From Phocaeicola coprocola DSM 17136 (GTDB taxonomy: Bacteria > Bacteroidota > Bacteroidia > Bacteroidales > Bacteroidaceae), in the NCBI RefSeq assembly GCF_000154845.1, contig NZ_DS981450.1, positions 1 to 64,000 of the forward strand: 64,000 bases of DNA, read 5' to 3'. Shown here piece by piece: positions 54,111 to 63,168 of the stretch. Made by a program: the position numbers and the translations under genes. Within the stretch, counting starts at the first letter, position 1. Every line of letters begins with the position of its first letter. Under the pieces are notes generated by a model, which was not told the origin of the DNA, did no database searches, and worked only from the letters and a program-made list of their open reading frames with translations.

Positions 54111-54806
54111 TTATAATTTGTTTGGCAAAGCCTTTAAGAATGTTTCAGTAACATGGAATGAACGGTCGGCCATTTCGCCCCAGAAGTTCTGGTACTGTTC
54201 GAAATGTTTGTCTGCTCCCGGAGTGTCACTGATAATGCGGAAGCTGATGAAAGGTACTTTGTACAGGTAGCAAACTTGGGCAATCGCAGCAGATTCCATG
54301 TCTACTGCAAGACCTTCGGGGAAGTTTCCCTTGATTGTTTCCAGTTCACTGCGATCTGTAATGAACTTATCACCGCTACAGATTAGTCCACCGTGGATGG
54401 CTGTTTCTGTATCAAGCGACAGAGCACAGTCGTAAAGTGTTTCATTACCGTCGAAAAAAGTCGGAAGTCCTTGAATTTGTCCGTAAGCATTTCCTTCGCC
54501 ACACCATACATCGTGATACACAATCTGTCGGCTTGCTACTACATCCATGACTTTAAGGCAAGAATCAATGCCTCCGGCTACTCCTGTGCTGATAATGCAG
54601 TCAGGTTCAAAATTGCGGATAAGCTCTACTGCTCCGGCGGCAGCATTTACTTTACCGATACCGCATTGCATCAGTATGATTGTATTGTTCTTGATTGTTC
54701 CTTCAATGTAGTTAAAGGGACCTTTGGTACATTCTGTCTTGTCTCTCAGTTGGTTTGCCAGTTGCTTCTGCTCTGAAGACATGGCGGTTATGATTCCTAT
54801 TTTCAT
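54111..54806 (-). CDS. mtnN: 5'-methylthioadenosine/S-adenosylhomocysteine nucleosidase
   Basis: A 231-residue nucleosidase that removes adenine from S-adenosylhomocysteine and methylthioadenosine. The start motif is MKIGIITAMSSEQ with the catalytic Glu12. AVDMESAAIAQVCY forms the ribose site, and SFRIISDTPG carries the catalytic Asp. An in-frame start exists 42 bases upstream, but it lies within the promoter, so 54806 is used. The product feeds luxS next door. Confidence 0.96.
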   Translation of the reverse strand: MKIGIITAMSSEQKQLANQLRDKTECTKGPFNYIEGTIKNNTIILMQCGIGKVNAAAGAVELIRNFEPDCIISTGVAGGIDSCLKVMDVVASRQIVYHDVWCGEGNAYGQIQGLPTFFDGNETLYDCALSLDTETAIHGGLICSGDKFITDRSELETIKGNFPEGLAVDMESAAIAQVCYLYKVPFISFRIISDTPGADKHFEQYQNFWGEMADRSFHVTETFLKALPNKL

Positions 54807-54829
54807 ATTATTTTTATGATTTTCGATGG

Positions 54830-54837
54830 CAAAGTTA
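54830..54837 (-). promoter_or_regulatory. Bacteroides -7 box for mtnN-luxS
   Basis: CAAAGTTA on the plus strand reads TAACTTTG on the minus strand, 23 bases before the ATG at 54806. It is divergent from the box at 54861. Confidence 0.55.
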
Positions 54838-54860
54838 CTATTTTTCATGGACTATTGTGT

Positions 54861-54868
54861 TATCTTTG
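54861..54868 (+). promoter_or_regulatory. Bacteroides -7 box (TATCTTTG) for the YfhO gene
   Basis: TATCTTTG matches TAnnTTTG, 35 bases before the ATG at 54904. Confidence 0.55.
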
Positions 54869-54903
54869 CTGCCTGAAAACATTAATTAATAAACTATTTC
54901 TGT

Positions 54904-57399
54904 ATGAATCAATTAAAGAAACTTGTCCCTGATATTGTGGCGATTGTACTCTTTGCAATTATATCAGTCGCCTATTTCTTTCCGGCTATTACCGAGGGAC
55001 GTATCCTGGCACAACATGATGCTGTAGCAGGTATCGGAGCGGGAAGAGAACATCAGGAATACTATGAAAAGCATGGTAAGGCTACCCGATGGACAAACTC
55101 ATTGTTTAGCGGTATGCCGACTTATCAGCTGGCTCCGGGATATGAGTCGAGTCGTACATTGAACTTTGTTCAGGAAATCTACCGGCTGTTTCTTCCTACC
55201 TATGCCGGATATATTTTTATCATGCTGCTGGGTTTTTACATCCTGCTTCGTGCATTCAATTTTAAAGTCTGGCTATCTGCTCTGGGAGCTATTATCTGGG
55301 CTTTTTCTTCTTATTTCTTTATTATTATTGCTGCCGGACATATCTGGAAGTTTGTAACGCTTGCTTATATACCGCCTACTATCGCAGGTATGGTTTTGAT
55401 ATATAGAGGAAAATATTTGTGGGGTGGTTTGCTGACTGCATTGTTTGTTGCTTTACAAATCGTGTCAAACCATGTGCAGATGACTTACTATTTCCTTTTT
55501 GTCATGCTGTTCATTGCAATAGCCTATGGTGTTTCGGCATGGAAGGAGAAACGTTTTCCGCAATTCTTGAAATCGACTGGAGTATTGGTTGTTGCCGGAA
55601 TATTGGGAATATGTGTGAATCTGTCGAATATATATCATACATATCAGTACAGTAAGGAAAGTATGCGCGGAAAGAGTGAACTGGTAAAAGAACACTCTGC
55701 CAATCAGACCGGAAGTGGACTGGAGCGTGATTATATTACTCAGTGGAGCTATGGTATAGGAGAAACTTTTTCATTGCTTGTTCCTAATGTAAAGGGTGGG
55801 GCATCTGTTCCTCTTTCACAGAATGAAACGGCTATGAAGAAAGCAGATCCGACATACATGGGACTGTACAGTCAGATAGGGCAGTACTGGGGTGAACAGC
55901 CTGGAACTTCGGGACCGGTATATGTGGGAGCTTTCGTAATGTTCCTGTTTATTATGGGCTGCTTTATAGTAAAAGGTCCGATGAAATGGGCTTTGCTGGG
56001 CGGTACACTGTTCTCTATTTTACTGTCGTGGGGAAAGAATTTCATGGGACTGACCGATTTCTTTATCGATTATATCCCGATGTACAATAAGTTCCGTGCT
56101 GTATCATCTATTCTTGTAATAGCAGAATTTACCATTCCGTTGTTGGCTATCATGGCATTGAAGGAAGTGATTGAACATCCTTCTGTATTAAAAGAAAAAG
56201 CAAAAGCTTTTTATATCAGTCTGGGATTGACAGGCGGACTGGCCTTGTTGTTTGCTGTTGCTCCGCGTGTATTCTTCCCGTCGTATGTTTCGAGCATGGA
56301 AATGAGCGCTTTGCAAAACGCTATTCCGGCAGAACAGCTTGCTCCGATCCTGATGAACCTGGAAGATATGCGTGTAGCTATCTTTACGTCGGATGCTTGG
56401 AGAAGTTTTGTTATCATATTGATTGGTGTGGCATTACTTTGGGCTTATTGTGCCGGAAAACTGAAAGCCGGGTTGCTTGTCGCTACGCTGACTATATTGT
56501 GTCTGGTAGATATGTGGAGCGTGAATAAGCGTTATTTGTACGACGAACAGTTTGTGGCTAAAGGAACAGAGATGCAGCCTTTCCTGCAACCTTCGGAAAC
56601 GGATAAGAAGATTCTGGAAGACAAGACACTCGATTATCGTGTACTGAATCTGGCTAGCAATACATTTAATGAAAACCAGACTTCGTACTGGCATAAGAGT
56701 ATCGGAGGTTATCACGCAGCCAAGTTGCGCCGTTATCAGGAAATGATAGAAGAGCATATCCAGGGTGAAATGACTGCCTTGTTTAAAGAACTTCCGGCAG
56801 CAGGTGGAGATATGACAAAGGTAGATCCCGTTCATTTCCCTGTACTGAACATGTTGAATACCCGTTACTTTATTTTCCCGCTTCAGGGTGGTTCTACAGC
56901 TCCTATATTCAATCCGTATGCCTTGGGCAACGCTTGGTTTGTAGATAAGGTTCAGTATGTGAACAATGCCAACGAAGAAGTAGAGGCTATTCATCAGATT
57001 GATCCTGCCAAAGTGGCTGTAGTAGACAAACGCTTTGCCGAAGCTGTAAAAGATTCGGGAGCAGGAAAAGACAGCTTGAGTACAGTTGTTCTGAAAAGTT
57101 ATGAACCGAATGAACTGGTTTATGAAGTTAATTCTCAGAAGGGTGGAGTAGTAGTATTTTCTGAAATCTATTATCCGGGTTGGGGATCTTACATAGACGA
57201 TAAGGAAACAGTTCACGGACGTGCCGACTATATTCTTCGTGCAATGAATGTTCCGGCCGGTAAACATACAGTACGTTTTGTTTTCGATCCGAAATCATTG
57301 CATGTTACCGAAACTGTTGCGTTTGTTGCTTTGGGAATATTGGCTGTTGTAGCAGTTATTGCTGTCGTCTTGCAGCTTCGTAAACGAAGAAAAGAATAA
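54904..57399 (+). CDS. YfhO-family membrane protein
   Basis: An 831-residue polytopic protein with about 12 membrane segments and a periplasmic domain before the last helix. YfhO proteins have a GT-C glycosyltransferase-like fold; in Firmicutes, YfhO adds sugars to lipoteichoic acid. The first periplasmic loop has the acidic/His segment ILAQHDAVAGIGAGREHQEY typical of the family. In Bacteroidetes these genes are common and of unknown acceptor. It is transcribed alone. Confidence 0.88.
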   Translation: MNQLKKLVPDIVAIVLFAIISVAYFFPAITEGRILAQHDAVAGIGAGREHQEYYEKHGKATRWTNSLFSGMPTYQLAPGYESSRTLNFVQEIYRLFLPTYAGYIFIMLLGFYILLRAFNFKVWLSALGAIIWAFSSYFFIIIAAGHIWKFVTLAYIPPTIAGMVLIYRGKYLWGGLLTALFVALQIVSNHVQMTYYFLFVMLFIAIAYGVSAWKEKRFPQFLKSTGVLVVAGILGICVNLSNIYHTYQYSKESMRGKSELVKEHSANQTGSGLERDYITQWSYGIGETFSLLVPNVKGGASVPLSQNETAMKKADPTYMGLYSQIGQYWGEQPGTSGPVYVGAFVMFLFIMGCFIVKGPMKWALLGGTLFSILLSWGKNFMGLTDFFIDYIPMYNKFRAVSSILVIAEFTIPLLAIMALKEVIEHPSVLKEKAKAFYISLGLTGGLALLFAVAPRVFFPSYVSSMEMSALQNAIPAEQLAPILMNLEDMRVAIFTSDAWRSFVIILIGVALLWAYCAGKLKAGLLVATLTILCLVDMWSVNKRYLYDEQFVAKGTEMQPFLQPSETDKKILEDKTLDYRVLNLASNTFNENQTSYWHKSIGGYHAAKLRRYQEMIEEHIQGEMTALFKELPAAGGDMTKVDPVHFPVLNMLNTRYFIFPLQGGSTAPIFNPYALGNAWFVDKVQYVNNANEEVEAIHQIDPAKVAVVDKRFAEAVKDSGAGKDSLSTVVLKSYEPNELVYEVNSQKGGVVVFSEIYYPGWGSYIDDKETVHGRADYILRAMNVPAGKHTVRFVFDPKSLHVTETVAFVALGILAVVAVIAVVLQLRKRRKE

Positions 57400-57446
57400 G
57401 TATGACACCGCTTGTCTGATATAAATGTTTGTCAGACTAACATAAG

Positions 57447-57501
57447 ATATGCCCTTTACTTTTTATACTATTGAGTTTGTATAAAGAAGTAAAGGGCATA
57501 T
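57447..57501 (+). terminator. Terminator after the YfhO gene
   Basis: Arms 57447-57461 and 57487-57501 form a perfect 15-bp stem, extended by further pairs inside the loop, with a T-rich tail on the plus strand. Confidence 0.8.
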
Positions 57502-57570
57502 TATTTTCTCTCGAAGAGCTCTCTGAAAACTCTTCCTTTTCTTCTGAAAAATATTTGTACGAAAAATAAA

Positions 57571-57610
57571 AAAATATCAGCATGTTTGGAGGAAAACATG
57601 CTGATATTTT
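57571..57610 (-). terminator. Terminator of the M48-like gene
   Basis: Arms 57571-57587 and 57594-57610 form a perfect 17-bp stem with a 6-base loop. On the minus strand it is followed by a T-rich run. Confidence 0.8.
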
Positions 57611-57665
57611 CTTGTTATTATGCTGATGAATTTTTTCTTGTAGTAATCCTTTTATTTTGAGAGAA

Positions 57666-59201
57666 TTACAGAATATATAACTGTTTCATCAACGTGGTAG
57701 CCCAATGGTATTCTTTTGCCAGCCATAGTTCATCGGTTTCACTATGAGGAGTCTGTTTGATATCATTCAACATTTGGATGTATTGATTGACTTCGGCAAC
57801 GGCATCTTTTTGTTTATTGTCGCGCAACAATAAGAGAATCTTCTGTTTTGAGATATTCACATTAGAAAACTCACCCAGTGATTCGGCTTTCTTCAGCATT
57901 TTCCAACTGTTCAGGTTGCTTTCTGCACTGTTATCTTGTTTCATGATACACTTTGCCATGACTACATAGTCATCGGATGAAGCCATCTTGTTATTTATAT
58001 TTTTCTGGGCTAACTTCATGGCCTGTATATAATCCCGATTGTATTCCATCATGGCTGCAGAGAAGCTGATCAATCCGCTTGTACGTTTCAGGTAGATAGG
58101 ATCTTTTCCCGTTTCCTTTAGTGGGTATTTTTTCTGCAATCTGGTAAGTCTTTCTTCCAGACTGCTATATATACCGTATTTTTCCAATACGCTTTTATCC
58201 TTTATTTCCAGATAATATTGCAGGATTTTATTCTGTGCTGAAATCAGCGCGGAAGGATCTTTTTTCATGAATTGCATAAACTGGACAGCAACGTCATCGG
58301 CCTCCTTTTCCTGTTGTTTGGAATAATCCAGTCCCATGCGGTTGTATATATCATAATTGACCAGTGTCTGTACAATGGCATTGGTTGTAAAGATAGCTCC
58401 TGGTACATAGTTTTCATATTTGTTGTAAAGCGCAGCTTCGATGGCCAGGCCTGCAACATCGGCTACACCACCCCAGAAGGCAGCCCGATTGGCGCGGTTG
58501 ATATTTTTGTTGACGGTTATTACAGCATGGTCGAGAACATAATGTGCTGTTTCTCTGGCAAGCATGCCAAATAATTCATCTTCCGTATCGAGCAGTGTAA
58601 GCAATCCGCTTGAAACCAGCATACAATTATTGCTTAGCATCAAGATATCTGGATTGGGAGATTTCAGTATACGTATATAAGGCATTCCATATCGTTCGGC
58701 TATGAATTCTTTGGGAATCATACTCAACATGATACAGTGTACGTAGTCTTCCATGGCAGCGTCCTCATAAATCATTCCTGCTTTTTCCAACTCGTCGAGA
58801 TAGGTGTTGGCTTCATTTTCCATTTCTTTTCTCATGGTTTCCTGAAGTCCTTTGGTTTCGTAATACTGTACCAGTCTGGAGTTGATCTGTGCGGCCAACC
58901 AGAACGTGTTCGGATCGGTAGGAGTAAACTCCAGCTTATACATATCGTTGAGGCCGACACCTTGTTGTTGTCCGTTGACAATCAATACTGCTTGCCGGTA
59001 ATTGGGGTCGCTTGGTTGGTATTGTGTCAGTTTTACAAAGCGCTGGAGAGTAAAAGGAGTGCCGGCTTTTATCTCTCTGATATCTTCTTTTACTACTCCT
59101 TTGATGTTGATAGTCGGACTAAGACTAGTGATATTTTTCTGCGCGGATAATTCTGTACATATAGTACATAAAAAGAACAAAATTAGGACAAGTTGTTTCA
59201 T
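57666..59201 (-). CDS. M48-like peptidase with altered zinc motif
   Basis: A 511-residue exported protein (signal peptide MKQLVLILFFLCTICTELSA). The peptidase core has LFGMLARETAHYVLDH where active M48 enzymes read HExxH, so the first zinc His is Arg. The downstream EKEADDVAVQFM matches the third zinc-ligand helix. The C-terminal 200 residues are helical and TPR-like. Without the first His, zinc binding and peptidase activity are doubtful; it may be a non-catalytic relative acting as a chaperone or assembly factor. The ATG at 59201 is chosen so that the signal peptide is at the N-terminus. Confidence 0.8.
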   Translation of the reverse strand: MKQLVLILFFLCTICTELSAQKNITSLSPTINIKGVVKEDIREIKAGTPFTLQRFVKLTQYQPSDPNYRQAVLIVNGQQQGVGLNDMYKLEFTPTDPNTFWLAAQINSRLVQYYETKGLQETMRKEMENEANTYLDELEKAGMIYEDAAMEDYVHCIMLSMIPKEFIAERYGMPYIRILKSPNPDILMLSNNCMLVSSGLLTLLDTEDELFGMLARETAHYVLDHAVITVNKNINRANRAAFWGGVADVAGLAIEAALYNKYENYVPGAIFTTNAIVQTLVNYDIYNRMGLDYSKQQEKEADDVAVQFMQFMKKDPSALISAQNKILQYYLEIKDKSVLEKYGIYSSLEERLTRLQKKYPLKETGKDPIYLKRTSGLISFSAAMMEYNRDYIQAMKLAQKNINNKMASSDDYVVMAKCIMKQDNSAESNLNSWKMLKKAESLGEFSNVNISKQKILLLLRDNKQKDAVAEVNQYIQMLNDIKQTPHSETDELWLAKEYHWATTLMKQLYIL

Positions 59202-59274
59202 TATTGCGATAAGTTTATAGTTTCTGTATCGCAATGTAGTGTTTTTTACTGGACCATCAAAAGAAACATCGTTA

Positions 59275-60030
59275 TTATTTGTGAAGTATCAGTCGCAATG
59301 CAAACCATAGATGTCTCATGACAGTTGATACATATCCGTAGTGTTTGCACATAATGCGAAAGCGTTCTTTCAGCGATGCCTTGTGGTTGCGTGTAGTCAT
59401 CCCTTCGTTCAGGTAGTCTATTAAAGTAAGGTGAGTATTATGAAGTATCTTACTTTGTTTCATGATACGGATGCACCAGTCGAAGTCGGCAGAGAAACGA
59501 TAGTGCAAATCGTATTTGACTGCGCGGTCACGACGGGCAAAGAAAGCTTGATGACAGACCAGCATACCTTCACGGAAACTTTTCCATGTAAGTTGTTCAG
59601 GAGCAGAAAGTCTCCGCATCCGTAAGAAATGTCCTTCTTCATCCACGATGGCTGTTTCTCCGTATATTACGTCCGGCAGTTCGTTAAGTCCTGCCAGTGA
59701 ATGCACCATCAACTGTAAGGTATCATCTTCATGCAGTTCGTCGCCGGCATTCAGAAAACATACATAATCTCCCGTGGCTAAGGCTATGCCTTTGTTCATG
59801 GCATCATATAATCCTTTATCGCGTTCGCTTACAACTGTATGGATATGTTCCTTGTATCGGCCGACTATTTCCATTGTCTTGTCGGTCGATTTGCCGTCTA
59901 CGATGATATATTCTACATTTTTATAAGTCTGGGTTATGACACTTTGAATAGTATCCTCCAGAACGTTTTCGGCATTATAGGTTACAGTAATAATGGAAAA
60001 CTTCGGATGCAGATGTGTGATATTATGCAT
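59275..60030 (-). CDS. GT2-family glycosyltransferase
   Basis: A 251-residue GT-A enzyme. It starts with FSIITVTYNAENVLEDTIQS, then NVEYIIVDGKSTDKT and the acidic metal site NAGDE (GDYVCFLNAGDELHEDD). RFSADFDWCIRIMK carries the acceptor-side catalytic region. It is a typical surface polysaccharide or O-chain transferase of unknown sugar. Its start overlaps the GT4 stop by 8 bases, so the two are translationally coupled. Confidence 0.9.
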   Translation of the reverse strand: MHNITHLHPKFSIITVTYNAENVLEDTIQSVITQTYKNVEYIIVDGKSTDKTMEIVGRYKEHIHTVVSERDKGLYDAMNKGIALATGDYVCFLNAGDELHEDDTLQLMVHSLAGLNELPDVIYGETAIVDEEGHFLRMRRLSAPEQLTWKSFREGMLVCHQAFFARRDRAVKYDLHYRFSADFDWCIRIMKQSKILHNTHLTLIDYLNEGMTTRNHKASLKERFRIMCKHYGYVSTVMRHLWFALRLILHK

Positions 60031-61285
60031 TTTCCCCTGTAATATGGTTGTAAATCTTGATATATTTCATGGCGACAGTCTGCTCTGAATATGTATCTAC
60101 AGCTTTTCGCCGTGCCTCTTCGCTGAGGCTTGCATAATCTCCTTCATTCAGCGACCAGCATATACCATTGGCGAGGTCTTCTGATGATTTGTATTGGGCT
60201 ACATAGCCGTTGTGCAGGTGGTCAATCATTTGCGGAATGCCGCCAATGTTAAATCCTACACATGGAATGCCGCACGACATTGCTTCTACAATCGTGTTAG
60301 GCAGATTTTCCTGTAGCGAAGGTGTTACGAACAAATCGACAGCATTGTAAATGTTTACCAGTTCTTTTTCGTTTCCTACATAACTCAGGCAATAGATGGG
60401 GAAGGGAAAAAGATCGGCATATTGTTGTGACTCTTTTCCGACGACTACTACTCCCAGTGAACTGCAGAAATCAGGATGCTGTTGCTGGATCAGCTTGCAT
60501 GCTTCTACCAGATAATCTATACCTTTCTTCGGGTCGGTTATTTTCATCGAGCTGAACAAAAGTAGTTTCTTGTCAGTCGGTAAATTCAGGTTCTTACGTA
60601 CCTGTGTTTTGTTTAACGGACGGAAAAGGTTGGTATTAATGGGGTTAGGTATATTGGTAACCGAATGTCCCAAAGCCAGTACACTATGTCTGGCAAGTTC
60701 TTCGAGCCATTGGCTGCAAGCAACGAACGTTATATTGGCTTTTTTGTATAGTTTCTGTTTTTTCAGGAAAACCTGATATGAGAGGTCGTGCTTGGAGCCT
60801 TTATAGAGCAACGGACAAGTATGACACTGAGTCTGATACTTTGTACAGTCTTGTGCGTGGTGACAGATGCCCGTGATAGACCACATATCGTGCATGGTCC
60901 ATACGACCGGTTTTCCGGAATCAATGATTTTCTGTATATCTTTCAGCGAAAGCATTCCTTGGTTGATCCAATGTAAATGTATGACATCGGCTTGCTGAAA
61001 TTCCGGCAATGAAGTGATATCCGTTCCCATGCTGGCAATATCAACAGCAAAAAGGTTGTGCTTTTTGAAATGGTTTGCTTTCCAGATAATTACACGTTCC
61101 CAAACAAACTGCCAGATATGTCTCCATGATTTTTTCAGTGGTACGACTGTAACCTGATCTGTCTGTTTGTCGCGCACCAGCATTTTGGCTTTTATACCTT
61201 TGCCTTTGAGTGCCTCCATTAAACGATTTGCCGCTATCGCTGCCCCTCCGATTCGCTCGGAAGTATTGATGATTAATACTCTCAT
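60023..61285 (-). CDS. GT4-family glycosyltransferase
   Basis: A 420-residue GT-B enzyme. The opening MRVLIINTSERIGGAAIAAN and the C-terminal retaining motif (FVTPSLQENLPNTIVEAMSC, with the EX7E pattern) define the GT4 group. VWTMHDMWSITGICHHAQDC matches Bacteroides transferases of the same type. The ATG at 61285 is preferred over one 21 bases upstream because it gives the family start and a -7 box lies at 61304. Donor sugar is unknown. Confidence 0.9.
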   Translation of the reverse strand: MRVLIINTSERIGGAAIAANRLMEALKGKGIKAKMLVRDKQTDQVTVVPLKKSWRHIWQFVWERVIIWKANHFKKHNLFAVDIASMGTDITSLPEFQQADVIHLHWINQGMLSLKDIQKIIDSGKPVVWTMHDMWSITGICHHAQDCTKYQTQCHTCPLLYKGSKHDLSYQVFLKKQKLYKKANITFVACSQWLEELARHSVLALGHSVTNIPNPINTNLFRPLNKTQVRKNLNLPTDKKLLLFSSMKITDPKKGIDYLVEACKLIQQQHPDFCSSLGVVVVGKESQQYADLFPFPIYCLSYVGNEKELVNIYNAVDLFVTPSLQENLPNTIVEAMSCGIPCVGFNIGGIPQMIDHLHNGYVAQYKSSEDLANGICWSLNEGDYASLSEEARRKAVDTYSEQTVAMKYIKIYNHITGENA

Positions 61286-61303
61286 TGCTTCCTGAATTTT
61301 GTG

Positions 61304-61311
61304 CAAAGGTA
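61304..61311 (-). promoter_or_regulatory. Bacteroides -7 box inside the glycosyltransferase cluster
   Basis: CAAAGGTA on the plus strand reads TACCTTTG on the minus strand, 18 bases before the ATG at 61285. It may let the last two transferase genes be transcribed separately from the upstream three. Confidence 0.5.
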
Positions 61312-61337
61312 ATTCATTTTATTTTTTTTCTTCCGAA

Positions 61338-62249
61338 TCAGGCGCCAAAATCTCCCTTTAACGTGCGTTTGATACGTCGAATTGCTTTTGCCCAGAAACA
61401 ATTTGTCTGGTGATAGTATCTTTCGAATACCTTTCGTGCTGTCTGATTTTCTTCTGTCGGGGAAATAAGTGTTACAGGAAGAGGTTGTTGCCATAGAGTG
61501 GAGTCGTACAGACCACCTCCACCACAGTTTGTTCCACTTCCGTCGAATCCGGTATTTTGTATCAGTGATTTCCCTACATTCAACGATAAGATATCAGCTA
61601 GAAAAAGGCTGGCGTTCCAGCGGATAGCCCAAGAGTTATTTTTCCCTTCTATTTGCCGGCGTAGCATTCGAGTGAAAGGGTAATTGCCGTTAAAGTCGAA
61701 GTATCGTGTCAGGTTACGTGCTTCCAGTTGTGCAAGCAGTTCTTTGCCGTCAGGGTTGAAATGCTTCCATGCCCGGCTCCATGTTGCCCATCCCCAGCTG
61801 CCTGTCCACTTGATAAGGAAAGTATCAGGCAGTGATATGTCTTTTGTAAAGTCACATGCCTGAATATGTCCCACCCGCTGTTCGTCCTTATAAACCTCTA
61901 GTGCATCATTCATAAATTTCAGAAAATAGGGAGCTACTATCAAGTCATCTTCCAGTACAATAACCCTTCCGAAGTGATTGACTTGTGTTGTTACCCCATC
62001 GATGATGTTGCGTGCGAGTCCCCAGTTCGTTTCACGTTCGATAATGGTTATTGTTTTAAATCCGCTGATACTATGAATATATCGGCGTACCTCTTGTACA
62101 GCAGCATCACTTTCAGGGTTTTTGCTTTGGTCGGCATAGATAAATAAAGGGCTGTCTGCTGCTTCTTTGTTGTGTAGCAGAGAAGAAACAACCTGTCGGG
62201 TATGTTCCGGACGGTTGTAGACGAATAACAGAATAGGTGCGTATGTCAT
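61338..62249 (-). CDS. GT-A glycosyltransferase (GNT-I-like)
   Basis: A 303-residue transferase of the family that opens PILLFVYNRPEHTRQVVSSL. It has NWGLARNIIDGV and the metal motif VIVLEDDLIVAP (EDD). WTGSWGWATWSRAWKHF is a conserved block of these enzymes. It lies 3 bases after the stop of the preceding GT2 gene. Sugar and acceptor are unknown. Confidence 0.88.
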   Translation of the reverse strand: MTYAPILLFVYNRPEHTRQVVSSLLHNKEAADSPLFIYADQSKNPESDAAVQEVRRYIHSISGFKTITIIERETNWGLARNIIDGVTTQVNHFGRVIVLEDDLIVAPYFLKFMNDALEVYKDEQRVGHIQACDFTKDISLPDTFLIKWTGSWGWATWSRAWKHFNPDGKELLAQLEARNLTRYFDFNGNYPFTRMLRRQIEGKNNSWAIRWNASLFLADILSLNVGKSLIQNTGFDGSGTNCGGGGLYDSTLWQQPLPVTLISPTEENQTARKVFERYYHQTNCFWAKAIRRIKRTLKGDFGA

Positions 62250-62252
62250 GGG

Positions 62253-63146
62253 TTAAAGATAACTGGCGTGAATTTGTTTGGTTTGCTTACGAACTTGAAT
62301 TACAGCTTTACTCTGTTTGAGTAAACTGAAAACGGTAGAAGCATATCCTTTGGCATATTTGATATGTCCTTTTAAAAGGGCTATTGTAAGTTTCTTGATT
62401 CCTGCCAAAATACCGTAAGCAAATGCTTGTGTGAAGCGATAATTGATATTGGCATATTCTGAAAGCAGATAGACACGTTCCGCACGCAAGAGTCCTTCGA
62501 AAGAAACTTTGCGGAATTCTCTGTCGTGACAACCATATATGGTCGGAATATAGCCTATCTTATATTGATGGAAGTGCAGGCGGTTTACATAATCTTTATC
62601 TTCTCCGTAGTGGTAGAAGAGAGGAGAAAATCCTCCAGTCCGCTGTAAAGTGCTGACTGGAATAAACCAAAAAGCAGCATTGATGAACGGGCATGATATG
62701 GGCTCATGTCTGTGGGGAATGTTATTGATGCTTGCGAGCTGAGCGTATGAAGCAAACCCTTTGTCGAGTTCTTCTCCGCTTCCGTTTAAATGTACGGGAG
62801 AAAGAATGCCAAACTCAGGATGCTTTACAGACTGTTCTGCCAGTGTCGCAAGCGTATCACTTCCTATCCATGCGTCTTGGTTCAGCAGAAAAACTGCATC
62901 ATATCCTTCCTTTAATGCAAGCTGCATACCGATATTATTAGCCTTGCCGAATCCTAAATTGGCATGGTTTTCTATCAGTCTTACATAAGTATATTGGGTT
63001 TTAATAATCTCTACCGTCCGGTCATTCGAACAGTTGTCTATCACGATAATATCGGTAGGATGTGATGATGCTTTCAAGCTGCCTAAACATCGCTCTATCC
63101 ATTTTTCGAAATTATATGAAACAATGATTGTCAGGATTTTCATCAT
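62253..63146 (-). CDS. GT2-family glycosyltransferase (rhamnosyl/galactosyl type)
   Basis: A 297-residue GT2 enzyme. KILTIIVSYNFEKWIERCLG, then DIIVIDNCSNDRTVE, and the DXD-like metal site FLLNQDAWIG. FFYHYGEDKDYVNRLHFHQY resembles the acceptor-site ED motif of rhamnosyl- and galactofuranosyltransferases. The overlapping ATG codons at 63146 and 63143 leave the exact start open by one residue. Confidence 0.9.
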   Translation of the reverse strand: MMKILTIIVSYNFEKWIERCLGSLKASSHPTDIIVIDNCSNDRTVEIIKTQYTYVRLIENHANLGFGKANNIGMQLALKEGYDAVFLLNQDAWIGSDTLATLAEQSVKHPEFGILSPVHLNGSGEELDKGFASYAQLASINNIPHRHEPISCPFINAAFWFIPVSTLQRTGGFSPLFYHYGEDKDYVNRLHFHQYKIGYIPTIYGCHDREFRKVSFEGLLRAERVYLLSEYANINYRFTQAFAYGILAGIKKLTIALLKGHIKYAKGYASTVFSLLKQSKAVIQVRKQTKQIHASYL

Positions 63147-63168
63147 GCTGGTCGTTTATCGTGATAAA

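Noticed and set aside
53614-54806. Dedicated quorum-sensing operon (luxS-mtnN)
   Set aside because: No AI-2 receptor or transport gene is near; the pair is explained by methyl-cycle detoxification.
56434-57267. 277-codon minus-strand ORF inside the YfhO gene
   Set aside because: Antisense shadow; the sense frame is the conserved one with membrane segments.
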